Notes under the pieces: model-generated | The model's input: only the letters and a program-made list of their open reading frames with translations | Told to the model about the DNA's origin: nothing | Database searches by the model: none | DNA from: Micavibrio aeruginosavorus ARL-13 | GTDB taxonomy: Bacteria > Pseudomonadota > Alphaproteobacteria > Micavibrionales > Micavibrionaceae | Reading direction: 5' to 3' | Assembly (NCBI RefSeq): GCF_000226315.1 | Contig: NC_016026.1 | Span: forward strand, 2,232,001 to 2,296,000 | Length of the DNA: 64,000 nt | Part shown: piece after piece, positions 56,607 through 64,000 of the stretch | Layout: every line of letters begins with the position of its first letter | Numbering within the stretch: position 1 is the stretch's first letter | Made by a program: the position numbers and the translations under genes

Positions 56607-56978
56607 CTAACGCGCCAATTTCTGGAACAGATCTTTTTGTTGGCCCAAAACGGCCAAGCGATGTCCACCCGTGACGTTCACGCGGATGGAGTCTTCCGCA
56701 CATTGCGCATTCGGCCCGATGGATTCAATTGCATCCGCCACGATATAAACCGCATCGCCAAACGGGGCGCGCATGGAAATGGTTTTCGCATCCATATGCG
56801 CCAGCGTATCCGTCGCGGGGCCGGCCACGGCGAAATGGGTATCACCGTTTTTCATGTGCAGAGAATGAATATCCGTGTTCTTCACCACGGTGATGGCGGC
56901 GATATCGGCCACATCAATGCGCACAGGGGTTTGATCGGCCCGTACAAAGGCCAGCACGAGTGTTTTAAGCGGGGTCAT
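56607..56978 (-). CDS. Protein of unknown function
   Basis: 123 residues from MTPLKTLVLAFVRADQTPV (AAGGA 9 bases upstream); an extension of 11 residues is possible. Mainly beta-strand with alternating polar and hydrophobic residues (RIDVADIAAITVVKN; SIRVNVTGGHRLAVLG). No family recognised. No export signal. Confidence 0.5.
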   Translation of the reverse strand: MTPLKTLVLAFVRADQTPVRIDVADIAAITVVKNTDIHSLHMKNGDTHFAVAGPATDTLAHMDAKTISMRAPFGDAVYIVADAIESIGPNAQCAEDSIRVNVTGGHRLAVLGQQKDLFQKLAR

Positions 56979-57139
56979 GTCCACAATCCTTATCACCACA
57001 TCTCCCATCATGGGGCGCCGAACCTCTTTTCCGGGTTTTGGGCGTGTGGGTCTCTATTAACGGTTGTGGTTATAGAAAATAGGGGCGCGGATTGTCAAAC
57101 AAATTACGCAGGTGCAGCAAAGCGGGGCAGGTCCGTCTT

Positions 57140-58120
57140 TTATGCTTCGATCCCGTTATAATGGGCCACCTGCCCCGCATCGCTCAACCGCGCCCATTCA
57201 TGCTGGGCCAGATTGGCAAAGGGTGTCACCCGCACAACATGCACAGCCGTGCCCGCCTTGTTATAGGGCCGCGCGGCCACCACGGCGAACAGGGCATCGT
57301 TGCTGACATCCGGAGCTTCGGCCGCGGTCTGCGGTCCATCACATTGCACAATGCGCCCGATATTCGCCCATTGCGATTCCGCATACATCAGCGGCCCGAT
57401 CATGGGCGCGGTGGTGTACAACACCGCCCGCCGCAAATTCCACGGTTCATCCATGCCGGATTTTTTCTGCGCCCGACAGGCAGTGTAAATCGCCTGAATT
57501 TCCGGGGTGAACAGGGGCGTCCCCTGCGCCGTCCGCGCATCAGCCCCGTCATAGGCCACACCATCCGGCATGACGACGCGCGCGGGAACGGGCAATTCTT
57601 CATCACCGCGCACACACGGAATCATGCGGTTTTCCAACGGTCCGGCCATATCGGCGTGATAGGGTTCATCATTAAACCCCGCCACGGTGCGTGTATCATC
57701 GTATGATGCACCATAGGCCAGAACAAAGGCCCCGGGTTCAATCACCCCGTCCGCGATCAACGCACGCGCGACGATTTCAATTTTGGAATAACAGGCTGGA
57801 CAGCTTTCCCCGCTGGAGGCCAGCACGACAATCGCATGATCCCGACCGATCATTTGCAAGGCATCGCGCAACGCGCGCAGACATGCCGGCTGCAACACCT
57901 GATCCTCGGCATGCGCCCCGGCCAGTCCGGTTTCCAGCACCGCATTGCACACCGGACCCACCACGGGCACCAACGCACCCGTGTCACGATGATACACCGA
58001 CAGCGACGCCCCGAACGGCCCGCCATGCCCCGCGCGCACATTGTGCACCGCCGCCGCATCACAGGCAGCAACCAGATCGGGAAGAAGATGGCTCACAAAG
58101 TCGGCATTGTAGTGTGTCAT
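57140..58120 (-). CDS. Cytidine/guanine deaminase-like protein
   Basis: 326 residues starting [13 protein letters not shown]. The zinc-dependent deaminase signature [19 protein letters not shown] with [20 protein letters not shown] provides His, the catalytic Glu and the CxxC. It is longer than typical guanine or cytosine deaminases (about 160), with a C-terminal half of unknown fold. Divergent from guaA with 63 bases between the starts, so a purine-salvage role is a natural guess. Substrate not established. Confidence 0.75.
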   Translation of the reverse strand: MTHYNADFVSHLLPDLVAACDAAAVHNVRAGHGGPFGASLSVYHRDTGALVPVVGPVCNAVLETGLAGAHAEDQVLQPACLRALRDALQMIGRDHAIVVLASSGESCPACYSKIEIVARALIADGVIEPGAFVLAYGASYDDTRTVAGFNDEPYHADMAGPLENRMIPCVRGDEELPVPARVVMPDGVAYDGADARTAQGTPLFTPEIQAIYTACRAQKKSGMDEPWNLRRAVLYTTAPMIGPLMYAESQWANIGRIVQCDGPQTAAEAPDVSNDALFAVVAARPYNKAGTAVHVVRVTPFANLAQHEWARLSDAGQVAHYNGIEA

Positions 58121-58183
58121 AAACCCCTTATAGCACAGGCAATATGCTTGGTTTCCAGCAAAATTTCGTCTATATGTTTTGCC

Positions 58184-59818
58184 ATGCAAAATGACAGCGC
58201 CGCGGCCCAGACCGCCCATGAACCGATCCCCTCCGCAACCGGACATCACGACCGGATCTTGATTCTGGATTTCGGGTCCCAGGTCACACAATTGATCGCC
58301 CGCCGTTTGCGCGAAAACGGCGTGTATTGCGAAATCTGGCCGTTTAACGCGGCATCCGATGAACGAATTTACGACTTTGGCCCCAAGGGCATCATCCTGT
58401 CCGGTGGCCCGGCCAGTGTGACTGATGCCGGATCGCCCCGCGCCCCGGATTGCGTGTTCGCCATGGGCGTGCCCGTTTTCGGCATCTGCTATGGCCAGCA
58501 AACGATGGTGGAACAACTGGGCGGCAAGGTGGAAAGCCACCATGCCGAAACCGACGGAACGGACGGGGGCCGCGAATTTGGCCGCGCCCATATCGACATC
58601 GTCACCGCCTCCCCCATCACAGACGGCCTGTGGACCGTCAGCGCCAAAGAACAAGTGTGGATGAGCCACGGCGACCGCGTCACCAAACTGCCCGCCGGGT
58701 TTAGCGTGATCGGGCAATCGTCCGGCGCGCCCTATGCCTTCATTGCGAATGATGAACGCCGCTTCTATGGCGTGCAATTCCACCCGGAGGTGGTGCATAC
58801 ACCGCATGGCGGGCAATTGCTGAAAAACTTCACCCATAAAATCTGCGGCTGCTCCGGCGATTGGACCATGGAGTCCTTCCGCGATGAAATGATCGCGAAA
58901 ATCCGTAAACAGGTGGGCAAGGAACGCGTGATCTGCGGCCTGTCCGGCGGCGTTGATTCATCCGTAACCGCCGTGCTGCTGCACGAAGCCATTGGCGATC
59001 AACTGACCTGTATCTATGTCGATACCGGCCTGATGCGCGCGAATGAAAGCCAGCAGGTCGTCAGCCTGTTCCGCGAACATTACAACATCCCGCTGATCCA
59101 CGAAGATGCATCGGACTTATTCCTGACGCGTCTGGCGGGTGTATCCGACCCGGAAACCAAACGCAAAATCATCGGCGCCAGCTTTATCGAAGTGTTCGAT
59201 AACTGCACCGCCCGCGTTGGCGATGCCGCATTTTTGGCCCAGGGCACATTGTACCCCGACGTCATTGAATCGGTCAGCTTCACCGGCGGCCCCAGCGTCA
59301 CGATCAAATCGCACCACAATGTCGGCGGCCTGCCCGAGGGCATGAAATTCAAACTGGTCGAACCGCTGCGTGAATTGTTCAAGGACGAAGTGCGCGCGCT
59401 TGGCATTGCTCTGGGCATGCACCCGGACTTCGTCAAACGCCACCCCTTCCCCGGCCCCGGCCTGGCCATCCGCATTCCCGGCGAAATCACGCGCGAGAAA
59501 CTGGATATATTGCGCAAAGCCGACACGATCTACCTCGAAGAAATCCGCAGCCACGGCCTGTATGACGCCATCTGGCAAGCCTTCGTCGTCCTGCTGCCCG
59601 TCCGCACCGTCGGCGTGATGGGCGATGGCCGCACCTATGACTACGCCTGCGCCCTGCGCGCCGTGACATCAACGGACGGCATGACCGCCGACTACTTCCC
59701 CTTCGACCACAGCTTCCTCGGCAAAGTCGCCACCCGGATTATCAACGAAGTGCCGGGGATTAACCGGGTGACGTATGATATTACCAGCAAGCCGCCGGGG
59801 ACGATTGAGTGGGAGTGA
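58184..59818 (+). CDS. guaA: GMP synthase (glutamine-hydrolysing)
   Basis: 544 residues. Class I glutamine amidotransferase part ([37 protein letters not shown] with the catalytic Cys, FHPEVVHT), ATP-pyrophosphatase part ([21 protein letters not shown], the P-loop), and the C-terminal dimer domain ending PPGTIEWE. It converts XMP to GMP. The start at 58184 is preferred; the frame extends further but overlaps the divergent deaminase. About 20 residues precede the normal start of the family. Confidence 0.98.
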   Translation: MQNDSAAAQTAHEPIPSATGHHDRILILDFGSQVTQLIARRLRENGVYCEIWPFNAASDERIYDFGPKGIILSGGPASVTDAGSPRAPDCVFAMGVPVFGICYGQQTMVEQLGGKVESHHAETDGTDGGREFGRAHIDIVTASPITDGLWTVSAKEQVWMSHGDRVTKLPAGFSVIGQSSGAPYAFIANDERRFYGVQFHPEVVHTPHGGQLLKNFTHKICGCSGDWTMESFRDEMIAKIRKQVGKERVICGLSGGVDSSVTAVLLHEAIGDQLTCIYVDTGLMRANESQQVVSLFREHYNIPLIHEDASDLFLTRLAGVSDPETKRKIIGASFIEVFDNCTARVGDAAFLAQGTLYPDVIESVSFTGGPSVTIKSHHNVGGLPEGMKFKLVEPLRELFKDEVRALGIALGMHPDFVKRHPFPGPGLAIRIPGEITREKLDILRKADTIYLEEIRSHGLYDAIWQAFVVLLPVRTVGVMGDGRTYDYACALRAVTSTDGMTADYFPFDHSFLGKVATRIINEVPGINRVTYDITSKPPGTIEWE

Positions 59819-59824
59819 GAGCAA

Positions 59825-60658
59825 ATGCCTTTGTTCGAAACCTTAATAGCACCCCAGAACGTCATTGGTTTATGGACTGTCATAAGCGCCACTAACGCCG
59901 CGCTCATAACTTTATTAGGTATTTTTCTTAACAATCTCTACGAAAACAAAAGAAAAAGAGAAGATCGAAAACACAAGCTCATTCGTGATGCTTATATGGG
60001 AGGAATAGAATACCTCTCTTATTCTCAAAACAAGATAAACTCATTTTCGAAAAACGGCACTCTAGAAGTAGAGGATCACGATAGAGAATACAGCGAAAAA
60101 TTTTACAAATTATTTGCAATTGCATCACCAGAAGTTATCGATATTTATTCCAAATTATCCGCGCAATATGGTGACTGCCTATTCACTTTAGGAAAGGATG
60201 CCCTCCTCCTACAGGAATGTAGCGGTAAGGTCGCGTTCCACAAACAAGGCATCGATATCGCCCTCGAAGGCATGAAAATTGCTACAGAAAACATGCATGA
60301 ATACAACGCAAAAAAAGAGGACATTCCAGATCTCTGGGCCTTACACACCGAGCAATACAACAAATCCTGCCTAGACTTTGAAGCGCACTCAGAACAGCAC
60401 GACAGTGCACACAAAGAAGAATTAATCTTAAGAATAAAGCTCTTGAAAAACTGCATGAAAGCCCTTTTAGACACCACAAAACCCACGTACGCAGCACTTG
60501 CAAGCATGAGAGAAGAACTAGATAGAAATTTGTCTCAAAAGGATTTCAAAAAAATTCAAAAAAGCATCGATTTCATGCAAGAAAAAATCGAACGCGCAAG
60601 CAACGCCTTCATAAAAGAAATCGAAGATAAAATTGCAATCATGGAACAAGCAGTATAA
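59825..60658 (+). CDS. AT-rich membrane-anchored helical protein of unknown function
   Basis: 277 residues. Base composition is about 40% GC against the mid-fifties around it, and codons (AAA, ATT, TTA, AGA) differ sharply from the neighbours, indicating recent transfer. One N-terminal hydrophobic segment (VIGLWTVISATNAALITLLGI) is followed by a highly charged, mostly helical region of 240 residues (YENKRKREDRKHKLIRDAYM; FKKIQKSIDFMQEKIERASN). The layout, membrane anchor plus coiled-coil, occurs in many accessory proteins including some phage-defence ones, but no family is recognised. It starts 6 bases after guaA. Confidence 0.7.
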   Translation: MPLFETLIAPQNVIGLWTVISATNAALITLLGIFLNNLYENKRKREDRKHKLIRDAYMGGIEYLSYSQNKINSFSKNGTLEVEDHDREYSEKFYKLFAIASPEVIDIYSKLSAQYGDCLFTLGKDALLLQECSGKVAFHKQGIDIALEGMKIATENMHEYNAKKEDIPDLWALHTEQYNKSCLDFEAHSEQHDSAHKEELILRIKLLKNCMKALLDTTKPTYAALASMREELDRNLSQKDFKKIQKSIDFMQEKIERASNAFIKEIEDKIAIMEQAV

Positions 60659-60682
60659 AAAACCACAGCAAAGGACAACAAA

Positions 60683-60925
60683 ATGACCAGCAAATTCAAC
60701 TTCATTAAAAACAGCCTGATGGGTTCCAGCACGATGCCGGGGTCGGCGTTTTCGGGGATGGCCGGGTTGAGTGTGGGGAGCCACCATCATCATGGACATC
60801 ACCACCACCATCACGCTGATGGATCGTGCTGTGACCATGATCACAGCCATGACCATGATCACGGCGATTGCGGGCATGACCATGTGCATGATGAATCATG
60901 TGGACATGGCAAGGCCGGGAAATAG
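60683..60925 (+). CDS. Histidine-rich small protein (putative metal binder)
   Basis: 80 residues from ATG with AAAGGA upstream. The C-terminal half is dominated by His, Asp and Cys (SHHHHGHHHHHHADGSCCDHD, HDESCGHGKAG). Strong nickel/zinc/cobalt binding is expected, as in Hpn-like or metal-storage proteins. No signal peptide, so cytoplasmic. Another His/Cys-rich protein lies at 63168. Confidence 0.7.
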   Translation: MTSKFNFIKNSLMGSSTMPGSAFSGMAGLSVGSHHHHGHHHHHHADGSCCDHDHSHDHDHGDCGHDHVHDESCGHGKAGK

Positions 60926-61088
60926 GCCCGAAACATTACCCATTACGGGATTGGACGCAGGGGGACGCATTGGCATCCCCCTGTTTTTATTTGCGAAACC
61001 ACCCCTTATTTTCGCCATAAACGGGCCTCACCCTGAAAGAAGGAGGGCCGGAACGGGCCCGGAATCAGGTTTTGAGGAGAAGCGTGAT

Positions 61089-61625
61089 ATGACCGCATAC
61101 ATAAAAACAATGGATCTGCGTTCCGTTTTGAAACACGGGTTGGTTGCCTTTATGGCGGCTGGGCTGGTTATGGGGGCGTTTGTATCCGTCGCCATGGCCG
61201 ACAAAGGTGGCAAAGGCAACGGCAAGCCGGAGCATGTGCAGGGCCAGCATGATGATCGCGGCGATGACCGGGGGCATGAAGGCCGCCATGGCGACGATGA
61301 TCTGGTCAGTATTTTGATTGGGGATCAGGACCGCCGTGTGTTGAACGATTATTTGAATCGTAATTACCGCAAGGATTGCCCACCGGGATTGGCGAAGAAG
61401 AATAACGGATGCCTGCCACCCGGTATTGCGAAGAAATATCGCGTTGGGTACCCGTTGCCGGATGATGTGCGGTTTATGCCCCTGCCGCGTGATTTGCGCG
61501 ACCTGTTGTCCCCGGCCCCGCGCGGATATCAATATGTTCAAGTGGACAAGGATATCTTGCTGATTAGCGAAGCCAGCAAAAAGGTGATTGATGCGGTGAC
61601 GTTGTTGTCCGCTGTTGGGAACTGA
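61089..61625 (+). CDS. Secreted RcnB/CigR-like protein
   Basis: 178 residues from ATG with GAGGAG 8 bases upstream. Signal peptide (LVAFMAAGLVMGAFVSVAMADK), a His/Asp/Gly-rich segment (GHEGRHGDDD), then the family motif CPPGLAKKNNGCLPPGIAKK and YPLPDDVRFMPLPRDLRDLL near the C-terminus. The motif is that of CigR/RcnB-like periplasmic proteins, some of which affect metal sensitivity. Two conserved Cys may form a disulphide. Function not proven. Confidence 0.75.
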   Translation: MTAYIKTMDLRSVLKHGLVAFMAAGLVMGAFVSVAMADKGGKGNGKPEHVQGQHDDRGDDRGHEGRHGDDDLVSILIGDQDRRVLNDYLNRNYRKDCPPGLAKKNNGCLPPGIAKKYRVGYPLPDDVRFMPLPRDLRDLLSPAPRGYQYVQVDKDILLISEASKKVIDAVTLLSAVGN

Positions 61626-61647
61626 TCCAACACACCCCACAAAAACA

Positions 61648-61679
61648 AACCGCCGCACCCAACGGGTCGGCGGTTTTTT
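61648..61679 (+). terminator. Intrinsic terminator
   Basis: Stem AACCGCCG..ACCC / GGGT.CGGCGGTT followed by T6. Confidence 0.88.
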
Positions 61680-61696
61680 GTTGGCGTTTTTCACCT

Positions 61697-61771
61697 GTCA
61701 TCCCCGTGAAAACGGGGATCCATAGGGCATAGATGCAGCATCGTATGGATTCCCGCCTGCGCGGGAATGAC
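61697..61771. repeat. Palindromic intergenic repeat
   Basis: GTCATCCCCGTGAAAACGGG at the left, CGCCTGCGCGGGAATGAC at the right: the same two-hairpin design as the polA and pheS-downstream copies. Between RcnB-like and rlmN genes. Confidence 0.8.
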
Positions 61772-61784
61772 AAGAAGATGAGTG

Positions 61785-62933
61785 TTAAGCCGTCGGCTTC
61801 GCCCGCTGGCTTTCGGATTTGAGCTGGCCGCAGGCGGCCAGAATATCCTGACCACGGGTTTTACGGATCGGGGCGTCATAGCCTTCGCCGTTCAGAATGC
61901 GGGCAAAGGCGTGGATGCGGTTGCCGCTGGAGCATTCATACGGGCTGTTCGGCCACGGATTGAACGGGATCAAATTGACCTTGCACGGGATACCGCGCAG
62001 CAGTTGCGCCAGTTCGCGGGCCTGATCATCGGAATCATTCACGTCTTTCAACATCACATATTCAAACGTGATGCGGCGATTATCGCTGAGGCCCGGATAG
62101 TTGCGGCAGGCATCCAGCAATTCGGCCAGCGGGTATTTGTTGTTGATCGGCATAATCTCGCTGCGCACCGCATCGTTCGGCGCGTGCAGGGAAATGGCCA
62201 GATTGACGTTGAGTTCTTCGCCACATTGAACAATCTGCGGCACAACGCCGGATGTGGACAGGGTAATGCGGCGTTTGGAAATTCCGAGACCGTCTTCGTC
62301 CATGCAAATCTGCATCGCCTTGGCCACGTTGGCGTAGTTATAGAGCGGTTCACCCATACCCATCAAAACGATGTTGGTCAGGTCGCGGCCCTGGTTCGCA
62401 TCTTTCTTTTCACCCGCAACCGGCCATTCGCCCAGAACGTCGCGGGCATACATAATCTGTTGCAGGATTTCATGGGGCCCGAGATTGCGGACCAGCGGCT
62501 GCGTGCCCGTGTGGCAGAAGCGGCAGGTCAGCGTGCAGCCCACTTGCGATGATACGCACAGCGTTCCGCGATCGGCCTCCGGGATAAAGACCATTTCAAT
62601 TTGTTGACCATCCGCCATGACCAGCAGCCATTTCATCGTGCCGTCGGTGGATTTTTGTTCCGTCATCACGCCCGGGCGTTCAATGGAGAATTTTTCGATG
62701 AGCGTATCGCGCAAATCGCGCGGCAGGTTGGTCATCGCTTCAAAATCGGTCACACCCCGGTGGTAAACCCAGTGCCAAACCTGTTTCGCGCGGAATTTGG
62801 GCAGGCCGTGTTCCTCCAGCGCCGCGATCATTTCGGGCAGGGTGAGACCGATCAGGGCAATGCGGCCGGCCGCGTCGGTACGCGGGGCGGCAAATTTCGT
62901 GGCATGGGATGTAACGCTCATGCGCGCATACAT
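61785..62933 (-). CDS. rlmN: Dual-specificity RNA adenine-C2-methyltransferase RlmN
   Basis: 382 residues; MSVTSHATK (62921) may be the true start. Radical-SAM cluster CRFC preceded by [50 protein letters not shown], and a Cys near the C-terminus (DILAACGQL) that accepts the methyl group. It methylates A2503 in 23S rRNA and A37 in some tRNAs. No clear ribosome-binding site precedes either start. Confidence 0.95.
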   Translation of the reverse strand: MYARMSVTSHATKFAAPRTDAAGRIALIGLTLPEMIAALEEHGLPKFRAKQVWHWVYHRGVTDFEAMTNLPRDLRDTLIEKFSIERPGVMTEQKSTDGTMKWLLVMADGQQIEMVFIPEADRGTLCVSSQVGCTLTCRFCHTGTQPLVRNLGPHEILQQIMYARDVLGEWPVAGEKKDANQGRDLTNIVLMGMGEPLYNYANVAKAMQICMDEDGLGISKRRITLSTSGVVPQIVQCGEELNVNLAISLHAPNDAVRSEIMPINNKYPLAELLDACRNYPGLSDNRRITFEYVMLKDVNDSDDQARELAQLLRGIPCKVNLIPFNPWPNSPYECSSGNRIHAFARILNGEGYDAPIRKTRGQDILAACGQLKSESQRAKPTA

Positions 62934-63167
62934 ACAGGAGGGGGGCCGGAAAAGTCAAAGAAAAGCGGAAAAACGTGCGTTTTCAGGGGGCCATGCCCCC
63001 CTATTCCCCCGTATGGGGGGTTTGGCGAATCCCCTTGCCGATCCCCATGGAAACCCCATATCATTACTGGGATGGCCGCGATTGATCCGCCAAGTTTGAG
63101 TAAGTCGGATCTGGCAAATCAAAAATCGGACCATCCCATCTTATTCATTCAAAGGGGAACGGACACC

Positions 63168-63371
63168 ATGTTTGCGAAAATCAAAGAATTGCTGGGCGGT
63201 AGCAAAAGCGAATCCGCACAAAAATCCGGGTGCTGCGGCGCCCACGCCAAGCGCGTTGAAGAAGGCCAATCCTGTTGTGGGGCCAGCAAGGCCGAAGCAG
63301 CCGAGAAACCGCAAGGCGGCGGGTGCTGTGGCGGTCATGGCCATCACCACGGGCATCATCATCAGCACTAA
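63168..63371 (+). CDS. Cys/His-rich small protein (putative metal binder)
   Basis: 67 residues from ATG with AAGGGG upstream. Two CC motifs (GCCGAHAKR; SCCGASKA) and a third in GGGCCGGHGHHHGHHHQH. The combination suggests binding of soft or transition metals such as copper or nickel in the cytosol. No family recognised. Confidence 0.65.
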   Translation: MFAKIKELLGGSKSESAQKSGCCGAHAKRVEEGQSCCGASKAEAAEKPQGGGCCGGHGHHHGHHHQH

Positions 63372-63405
63372 TCGAGGCTGATGTTTATAAAGACAGGAAC
63401 CCGCA

Positions 63406-63474
63406 AGAGCCAATACGGCCCGGGTTCCATGCCAGGAAGGCGGTCCAGATGAGTGACCGCCTTTCTTGTTTTCC
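63406..63474 (+). terminator. Hairpin pair with intrinsic terminator
   Basis: GGAACCCG / CGGGTTCC (63406-63413 and 63421-63428), then the terminator AAGGCGGTC-9 bases-GACCGCCTT followed by a T-rich run (63437-63474). It closes the Cys/His-rich gene. Confidence 0.85.
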
Positions 63475-63685
63475 GGTTTATTTTCAAATGGTTTCGCCCA
63501 TCGCACCGCCCCATGCGGCGCTGTGCAATTTGCGACAGATCGCCTTTTATTCAAATCCCCATCAAATTTACGACAACACGTTGATTTAATTAAAAAAATC
63601 GTAAGCCAAAGCGCGTAGTATAAAGCTGGGACTATTTGTGAAATTAAATTTTAAACCGAAACAGTTTTATTTGGAGGTTTCCACC

Positions 63686-64000
63686 ATGTCGACCCAGGAT
63701 TTTCTGGCCACATGTCTGGACAGTGTGCGATCCAAATCTTTCTATCCTGCGTACCAGAAAGCGTTTCGCATTATTCAGGCTGATACCAATGCCTTGAAGG
63801 AAATTGTGTTCCGACTTCGATATGAAATTTATTGTGTCGATAACGATATGGAACAAACAAGCGGTGCATCGACCAGCGCGATGGAGAAAGACGCGTTCGA
63901 CGATAATTCACTGCACTATCTGCTCTATCACAAAATGACGGACGAACCGGTGGGCACGGTGCGTGTGGTCATGCCGCGCACAGATCGGCCGTTGAGCAGT
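63686..64000 (+). CDS. Partial PEP-CTERM/exosortase-type acyltransferase (FeeM-like N-acyl amino acid synthase)
   Basis: The first 105 residues before the right edge. GGAGG lies 8 bases before the ATG. The fold matches the GNAT-like, AHL-synthase-related acyltransferases: FRIIQADTNALKEIVFRLRYEIYCVDNDM, then a short insert, DDNSLHYLLYHKMTDEPVGTVRVVMP. Such enzymes make N-acyl amino acids; some sit in exosortase clusters. The rest is outside the window. Confidence 0.75.
   Translation, partial: MSTQDFLATCLDSVRSKSFYPAYQKAFRIIQADTNALKEIVFRLRYEIYCVDNDMEQTSGASTSAMEKDAFDDNSLHYLLYHKMTDEPVGTVRVVMPRTDRPLSS

Overview
The window looks like a chromosomal segment of an alphaproteobacterium of moderate-to-high GC. 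Three things point there: a gcrA-type cell-cycle regulator flanked by a cluster of GANTC (CcrM methylation) sites, a double cold-shock-domain protein of the alphaproteobacterial kind, and a single fused RelA/SpoT protein. The many lineage-specific secreted or hypothetical proteins would fit a little-studied order such as the Micavibrio group. That placement is inference; the window has no rRNA marker to settle it.

Layout. 1-3.9 kb is accessory: a partial secreted protein, a PemK/Phd toxin-antitoxin pair, a candidate oriT with large palindromes, and a MOBQ-type relaxase gene, ending beside a tRNA-Tyr gene. 4-16.3 kb holds RlmB with a long RREGGFD-repeat tail, a glutathione transferase, an MFS transporter, a TraB/GumN protein, DNA polymerase I with a palindromic repeat inserted in frame, a bacterial voltage-gated channel, secreted DUF1223 and DUF4864 proteins, xanthine phosphoribosyltransferase with a histone-H1-like tail, and an alpha/beta-hydrolase-fold protein. 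16.4-26.2 kb is the rpmI-rplT-pheS-pheT translation block, interrupted by three zincin-like (HExxH) proteins and a peptidoglycan-binding-like protein. 26.3-34.2 kb carries an unknown protein, FadD, the double cold-shock protein, GcrA, and the acpS-lepB-rnc-era operon.

34.4-38.9 kb is a tandem array of three secreted, extremely glycine-rich proteins built from the same modules. 38.9-50.1 kb returns to housekeeping: DUF2062, rsh, rpoZ, a NYN-domain protein, accBC, aroQ, then an envelope/redox cluster (copper chaperone PCuAC, two DsbA-like thiol proteins, an M48/TPR protease), and rlmE. 50.2-64 kb contains guaB and guaA with a divergent deaminase-like gene, an rRNA methyltransferase (RsmB type), rlmN, two GNAT acetyltransferases, small His/Cys-rich proteins, an AT-rich gene of foreign composition, and the start of a PEP-CTERM/FeeM-type acyltransferase at the right edge.

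Several genes work together. RpmI/RplT, PheST, RlmB/E/N and RsmB-like act in translation; GuaA/GuaB/Gpt feed guanine nucleotides, from which Rsh makes (p)ppGpp, and RpoZ belongs to RNA polymerase; AccBC, FadD and AcpS handle acyl chains; LepB, the Dsb-like proteins and BepA-like protease serve the envelope. Palindromic intergenic repeats of the GTCATCCCCG...CGGGGATGAC kind recur between genes and once inside polA. The most interesting leads are the glycine-rich surface array, the three zincins around pheS/pheT, the oriT/relaxase locus with its inverted duplication of the gene start, the Gly-containing channel filter, and the GANTC cluster upstream of gcrA.
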